Source of the DNA: a virus
DNA: 23,736 nucleotides
Virus record (IMG/VR): IMGVR_UViG_3300009285_001876
Location: 1 to 23,736 of that record
Strand: one strand, 5' to 3'
Each line of letters begins with the position of its first letter. Position 1 is the first letter of the stretch. The translations under genes were made by a program, and so were the position numbers. The notes under the pieces are model-generated. The model was not told the DNA's origin. It saw only the letters and a program-made list of their open reading frames with translations, and made no database searches. Below are positions 20,055 through 23,736 of this stretch, in pieces.

Positions 20055-21241
20055 CCCAGTTCTCTGATACATTTTATCTTGATCGAGCGGGCCGGTACGC
20101 AAACCCGCTAAATGGGAATGACCGGCTCCCGTTGGTGTATGGAGACCTGACGGACGGAACCAATGGAATTTGGATTCTCCCTTGTATTGATACAGTGAAC
20201 TTTGTATACGCTTTTGCGGGTCACGCGGTACAGAGTGTAGCGGATGGGAACTCTATCAATATCTACGCGGACGGTGTGTTGGTCAATCCTGCCAACTACG
20301 TTTTCGATGAATCAAATGATTATGAATCGGAGGGGATCATTTCCACTATTGACTTCTCCTCCGATCAGGCCAATGCAATCATCACAGCCAGAGGGAAGGG
20401 GAAGTCCTCCGGAGCCACACTGACCAGTAATATTATTGATATAATCAATGATTTCCTAACCGTAGAAAATGACTTCGTTGCAGCAGACTTTGAAACTACG
20501 GCCAAGGCAACGGCCTCGGCTCTGTTCACTGCTCAAGGCTATGCAGCGGCGGGGGTGCTTAGTGGGGACCACCCAATATGGGATGTGTTGGTGGGGATGA
20601 TGGGAAGTTTTCTGGGGGATTGCTTCTTGGGTGGGGCGGGGAAACTGTTTCTGCGGATTGATGACGGAAGCACCCCACAAATTATTTCTGGCCTCATACG
20701 ATATGGGAATACCCGGTTGCAGGATGCAAAGGCGCGGCTGGTGAACTTGATCAATCAATGCCCGGCCAGTTACGCCTATAACTACGCCACAGAAGAGTTC
20801 AGGCGGCACACGGATGCTGCGGCCCAGGCAGATACCGTTTCCCAAGGAATCTTTGGAACCCGGAAACCCGTGAGCCCTTACCAGTTCTACTGGTGTCGGG
20901 ATACAACGGACGTTCAAACTATGCAAAGCATTATTGTAGGGAGGTTGGCTTACCCACTGTACGAGGTGGTCCTGGAGGACCTGAGCCTGGAAAACGTCCA
21001 CGTAGATCAGGGGGACTTTATCCAGGCTTCTGTGGATTCTTTGTACGATGAAAACGAGGACCCTCTACTGAATCAAATTTGGAGGGTAATGGCCGTGAGT
21101 CCAGAGCCCAGCAGACGTTTGGTCACTTTTCGACTCTTGCAGACAGATATTTTTGTGGGGGCTGGTTACATAGCTGACGGAACCCATCTGGCGGATGGTT
21201 CTGTCAAGGCGGGTGGTAGTCGGGACATGACGTTATACTAA
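20051..21241 (+). CDS. tail tip / hub protein
   Basis: A 396-residue protein. It starts RAGRYANPLNGNDRLPLVYG, then WILPCIDTVNFVYAFAGHAV, a region common in tail tip proteins of phages with long flexible tails. The middle has a small helical domain (IDIINDFLTVENDFVAADFE, DVLVGMMGSFLGDCFLGGAG). The C-terminus has hub-like strands (VVLEDLSLENVHVDQGDFIQ, QIWRVMAVSPEPSRRLVTFR) and a final GYIADGTHLADGSVKAGG. It overlaps the previous gene (ATGA). It probably forms the central hub at the tail tip that meets the host surface. No lysozyme or peptidase motif is seen. Confidence 0.7.
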   Translation: MTQFSDTFYLDRAGRYANPLNGNDRLPLVYGDLTDGTNGIWILPCIDTVNFVYAFAGHAVQSVADGNSINIYADGVLVNPANYVFDESNDYESEGIISTIDFSSDQANAIITARGKGKSSGATLTSNIIDIINDFLTVENDFVAADFETTAKATASALFTAQGYAAAGVLSGDHPIWDVLVGMMGSFLGDCFLGGAGKLFLRIDDGSTPQIISGLIRYGNTRLQDAKARLVNLINQCPASYAYNYATEEFRRHTDAAAQADTVSQGIFGTRKPVSPYQFYWCRDTTDVQTMQSIIVGRLAYPLYEVVLEDLSLENVHVDQGDFIQASVDSLYDENEDPLLNQIWRVMAVSPEPSRRLVTFRLLQTDIFVGAGYIADGTHLADGSVKAGGSRDMTLY

Positions 21242-21254
21242 AAAGGGGAGGGGA

Positions 21255-21608
21255 ATGAGCGGATTAAATTTTGCAGCAATATGGAAGCGGGTGGTTAAGA
21301 ACCAAAATAGTTGGGTGGTGTTTTCTCACGGAACTGTAGTAATATTTCTCCCAGAAGATCTACAGGCAGAGGGGTTTGACTTCTGTGTGGAAGCTGTAGA
21401 GCGTCTCAAGAATCTCAAGATCAAAGATATTGCCGTGGCCGAGTTGGTTGGGCAAGGGCTGGGTTGGATCATCAACTGCGGGAATGATTACATTCTGAGT
21501 TACCTGCCACACGGGGATTATGAGTCCAGGTATGATCGTATGTCCGAGGTGATTGAAGTCCAGAGATTAGACCAGAGGGACTTGAAAATTATTCACGTTC
21601 AGATTTAG
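21255..21608 (+). CDS. hypothetical protein in the tail tip cluster
   Basis: A 117-residue protein: NSWVVFSHGTVVIFLPEDLQ, then AVERLKNLKIKDIAVAEL, ending HGDYESRYDRMSEVIEVQRL. The 'WVVF-hGT-vi' strand and a following helix resemble a small domain in unknown proteins encoded near phage tail genes. No membrane segment is present. AAAAGGGGAGGGG precedes the ATG by a few bases. It may be an assembly factor or a regulator. I do not recognise a named family. Confidence 0.55.
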   Translation: MSGLNFAAIWKRVVKNQNSWVVFSHGTVVIFLPEDLQAEGFDFCVEAVERLKNLKIKDIAVAELVGQGLGWIINCGNDYILSYLPHGDYESRYDRMSEVIEVQRLDQRDLKIIHVQI

Positions 21609-21620
21609 GAGGTTCCCTAA

Positions 21621-22061
21621 ATGGCTGACCAAAGAATTATTTACACCGAGGAAATGGTGGGGGCTACACACCCCACCAAGAGTGACACCTTAAACCGCCT
21701 AGCCGTGGTAGAGCACAGTAATGATGGAACCCACAACCCAACAGCTTCCCTTTCGGCAGACTTAGGGCCAGGGGGAACAGCCGCTAGAGCCGCTGGAGTC
21801 ACTTATCAAAACACTAGTGCGAAGGTCCGTCGGGTAGAGGTGCTCATTGTCGGGACGTTGACAGGGAAGCTTTCGGCCACATTGAAAGTTGAAAACGCTA
21901 ATCCCCCTACTATAGTCCGTTGTAGTGCTATTATTGATGTGAATGCCGCCGTTGACAAACACGTTACTGCGTTGATTGGTTGGGTGCCTGTAAACTGGAG
22001 GTACTTAGTCACTTTGGTAACCGGGGCCGTGGACTCCTGGTTTGAGTACGACGAAATCTAG
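21621..22061 (+). CDS. small virion-associated tail fibre / appendage protein
   Basis: A 146-residue protein starting ADQRIIYTEEMVGATHPTKS and DTLNRLAVVEHSNDGTHNPT, a pattern repeatedly found at the start of phage tail appendage proteins ('VGa-HPTK-DTLNRL---eHn-DGTH'). The rest (residues about 45-146) forms a beta-rich domain (KVRRVEVLIVGTLTGKLSAT ... VNWRYLVTLVTGAVDSWFEY) that resembles a small jelly-roll-like fibre tip. AGGAGGT is 8 bases before the ATG. It sits between hub and spike genes, so is probably a small fibre or the spike connector. Confidence 0.65.
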   Translation: MADQRIIYTEEMVGATHPTKSDTLNRLAVVEHSNDGTHNPTASLSADLGPGGTAARAAGVTYQNTSAKVRRVEVLIVGTLTGKLSATLKVENANPPTIVRCSAIIDVNAAVDKHVTALIGWVPVNWRYLVTLVTGAVDSWFEYDEI

Positions 22062-22069
22062 GAGATAGG

Positions 22070-23125
22070 ATGCGTTTCGCCGGGCAGGCAATCTTCAATC
22101 TAGCCGAGGTCGGTGGAATCTCCATCGACCTTTGGGAGCAGGTGGCGAAGGCCGGAGGAGGTACTATCCTTGTGCCTGCCGGTCAGTGGCCAGTCCAGGG
22201 AACGGTCTGGACCGATTTTATTAACCGAGCTTCCCAGGTAGCTCTCGTTGGGGTGGGGTCAGCCAGTCAAATTATAGTAGCCGAAGGCGGGATTGAGTTT
22301 GATAACCTTCATCACGTTTCGATTGAGAACCTGGTTTTTGATGGGAGGCAAGTCTCTTATGGGAATGTACAGCTTACCTTTTCCCATGTCTATCAAGCCA
22401 ATATGCGAAATGTAGGCTTTTATGGCTGTAGAACTACTGGAGAATACAGTTCAGTAATTCGCTCCACGGTCACGGACCTATCATTAGAGTCGGTGCAATT
22501 CCGGGCTTGTGCTGGAGAGCGGAGTGTGCTTCAGAGTGGAGTGAATGGCGCAGCTTCCTGGTTGGGGTTATCCCTCCGACAAGTTGAGTTCATTGACTAC
22601 GGAGTGTTGAACGGCAACTTTTATACTGTTTATCCATTTGATGGGGCTTGGGTCCGAGTGGAGCAATGTGGAGAACAAAATGACGCTTATAGCCAGAGCA
22701 TAGTCAGTTTAGATGGGGTACGGATGGATGAAATGGCCAAGTATGGGCTGATGGTTGTCCCGGACCCTGCCACCTCAGCGGCGGTTGAAAATGTCCACGT
22801 CCGGGGGCTGCTCTGCAACGTGGGGCAAATCCCTGGGTCCGCTGGAGTCTATGTCCGCTACGTGAAAAACCTGGATGTGGAGAGATCCAGTTTTGCTTAT
22901 GGGGATTGGGAACTAACCCAATCGGATGCGATTAATGCCGGGGACGCCGAGAGGCCCGTAGACCACGTTAGCATCAAGAAGACCCGTTGTGTTGGCCGGG
23001 GGCAGAGAATTACAATTCATGATTCGACCAAGAGCCTGGAACTGGAGGACACTCTATATACCGAGTTAGTCTCCAACCCACTGACCACTCAGCATAAGAT
23101 CACGAAGGATGGGGTTCAATTGTGA
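22070..23125 (+). CDS. beta-helix tail spike-like protein (pectate-lyase fold)
   Basis: A 351-residue protein. It begins AGQAIFNLAEVGGISIDLWE, then AKAGGGTILVPAGQWPVQGT, the typical entry into a phage tail-spike beta-helix ('G-i-vPaG-y-v'). Repeated strands follow (FDNLHHVSIENLVFDGRQVS, YQANMRNVGFYGCRTTGEYS, VENVHVRGLLCNVGQIPGSA, KNLDVERSSFAYGDW), with the periodic 'v-v-n--f--c' of right-handed beta-helices. Likely role: recognition or cleavage of a surface polysaccharide at the tail tip. Acidic residues that could be catalytic (DGRQ, MDEM) are present but cannot be assigned. The short start lacks an obvious particle-binding domain; the preceding small protein might supply it. Confidence 0.75.
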   Translation: MRFAGQAIFNLAEVGGISIDLWEQVAKAGGGTILVPAGQWPVQGTVWTDFINRASQVALVGVGSASQIIVAEGGIEFDNLHHVSIENLVFDGRQVSYGNVQLTFSHVYQANMRNVGFYGCRTTGEYSSVIRSTVTDLSLESVQFRACAGERSVLQSGVNGAASWLGLSLRQVEFIDYGVLNGNFYTVYPFDGAWVRVEQCGEQNDAYSQSIVSLDGVRMDEMAKYGLMVVPDPATSAAVENVHVRGLLCNVGQIPGSAGVYVRYVKNLDVERSSFAYGDWELTQSDAINAGDAERPVDHVSIKKTRCVGRGQRITIHDSTKSLELEDTLYTELVSNPLTTQHKITKDGVQL

Positions 23126-23613
23126 GCTTATTGATCGTGCGGCTTCCGAAGAACCGTTGGAACCTGGGCACATTGGAGATGCAGGACAAAAGCGGTTCAG
23201 TAGTTTTTGGCCCGGTGTCTTGCTGCGGAAGGGCGGATAACTCTGGGGCCGGCGCGCATGGCAATCCAACTCGCGACTCCACCAAGCCGTATGGGGATAC
23301 CCCACTGGGGGTCTACCAGGTCGTTGGGCTGTCTCCTGTGGACCAGCATGATGAGCATGAAGTCCGTCAGTATGGGAGGCAGGAGAAAATTGTCCTAGAC
23401 CCAATCTCTGGGGATGCCCTGAAGTCAAAAAGGAATGGCCGGTACGGGCTCCTGATTCACGGAGGAGCCTTGAGTGATAACGGACAATTGCGGCCAACTT
23501 ATGGTTGTATCCGCTTGGGTGATGAGGATATGTGGGGGCTGCTGGTTCAGTACCGGAGGGTCCGGGACTCTGGAGATTCAGCCGACAAGTTGCTGGTAAA
23601 ACTGTCTAATTGA
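23122..23613 (+). CDS. L,D-transpeptidase-like (YkuD-type) protein
   Basis: A 163-residue protein. It contains PYGDTPLGVYQVVGL at residues 57-70 (the 'TP-G-Y-V' strand of YkuD domains) and LLIHGGALSDNGQLRPTYGC, then IRLGDEDMWGLL, matching the 'H-G---(S/T)-GC-R' active site: His113, Cys129, Arg131 (the common [S/T]HGC is TYGC here). Enzymes of this fold form 3-3 peptidoglycan cross-links or cut side chains. There is no signal peptide, so it may be a virion component, a holin-released lysis enzyme or a cytoplasmic factor. GTG 23122 overlaps the spike stop (GTGA). It is the last gene before the terminal non-coding region and the only peptidoglycan-active candidate seen. Confidence 0.7.
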   Translation: MSLLIVRLPKNRWNLGTLEMQDKSGSVVFGPVSCCGRADNSGAGAHGNPTRDSTKPYGDTPLGVYQVVGLSPVDQHDEHEVRQYGRQEKIVLDPISGDALKSKRNGRYGLLIHGGALSDNGQLRPTYGCIRLGDEDMWGLLVQYRRVRDSGDSADKLLVKLSN

Positions 23614-23618
23614 TTTGG

Positions 23619-23681
23619 CCGGGAGCGGTCAAATTCCGTATGTTGTGGTTTTCAAATCAGTTGTAAGCCCTCCGGGAGCGG
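23619..23681 (+). repeat. imperfect direct repeat in the 3' non-coding region
   Basis: CCGGGAGCGG occurs at 23619-23628 and again at 23672-23681. Each is followed by a similar tail (TCAAATTCC and GCCAATTTTCC), giving a roughly 20-base imperfect repeat with a 53-base period. No gene is seen between 23614 and 23736. Confidence 0.6.
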
Positions 23682-23729
23682 GCCAATTTTCCTCCGTTCT
23701 CCCCTTCAACCCCACAAATTGCTTACAAC
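23660..23729 (+). repeat. 9-base perfect inverted repeat in the 3' non-coding region
   Basis: GTTGTAAGC at 23660-23668 is the exact reverse complement of GCTTACAAC at 23721-23729, 52 bases apart; flanking CAG/CTG extends the symmetry with one offset base. It could be a pair of regulator binding sites or a long-range RNA stem. The role is unknown. Confidence 0.55.
23667..23690 (+). terminator. weak terminator-like hairpin after the operon
   Basis: GCCC at 23667-23670 can pair with GGGC at 23680-23683, with inner TC/GA pairing, followed by CAATTTT. The stem is short and the T-run has only 4 bases, so this is a weak candidate. A second possible hairpin (TTTGGCC at 23614-23620 with GGTCAAA at 23627-23633) has no T-run. 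Confidence 0.3.
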
Positions 23730-23736
23730 CTGTTGA

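Overview
The window is about 23.7 kb of a tailed double-stranded DNA phage or prophage, from the capsid maturation protease through to the tail tip and host-contact proteins. All supported genes are on the + strand. They are packed head to tail with short gaps or 1-8 base overlaps (ATGA, GTGA, TTGA, TAATG), which points to one long, translationally coupled late operon. There is a tape measure protein, tail-tube proteins and a tail terminator but no contractile sheath, so a long non-contractile (siphovirus-type) tail is expected. An inner-membrane/outer-membrane spanin pair with a lipobox implies a diderm (Gram-negative-type) host. I cannot name the host from this sequence. Base composition is near 50-55% GC, and GTG and TTG starts are common. 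No integrase, tRNA, CRISPR array or insertion sequence is visible.

Head region, 1-4119: the C-terminus of an XkdF-like protease (1-183); a 518-residue protein with a coiled-coil, scaffold-like C-terminal half (183-1739); a DUF2190-type capsid cement protein (1804-2193); a small unknown; the major capsid protein (2511-3476); and two small head-completion or fibre-like proteins.

Accessory and lysis region, 4196-11323: this block separates the capsid gene from the connector genes that usually follow it. It holds a beta-helix protein, a small membrane protein, two proteins with signal peptides (one a 642-residue protein with tail-fibre repeats), two tiny overlapping ORFs, a J-domain (HPD) protein, a holin-like membrane protein, an overlapped i-spanin/o-spanin pair, three more small exported or membrane proteins and a small unknown.

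Neck and tail region, 11320-21241: head-tail adaptor, head-closure protein, HK97 gp10-like neck protein, tail terminator, a small unknown, two paralogous tail-tube proteins, tail assembly chaperones G and T with a likely -1 frameshift at A_AAC_CCT, the tape measure protein, and three distal tail or hub proteins.

Host-contact region, 21255-23613: a small unknown, a small virion-associated protein, a beta-helix tail-spike-like protein, and a YkuD-type L,D-transpeptidase-like protein. The last 123 bases are non-coding, with direct and inverted repeats and a weak terminator-like hairpin.

The observations most worth following up are the two in-frame internal ribosome-binding sites in the scaffold gene, the secreted fibre-repeat protein and other exported proteins inside the virion operon, the J-domain protein, the embedded spanins, the tandem tail-tube genes, and the L,D-transpeptidase-like gene at the operon end. 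No function has been tested; all calls come from reading motifs and gene order.
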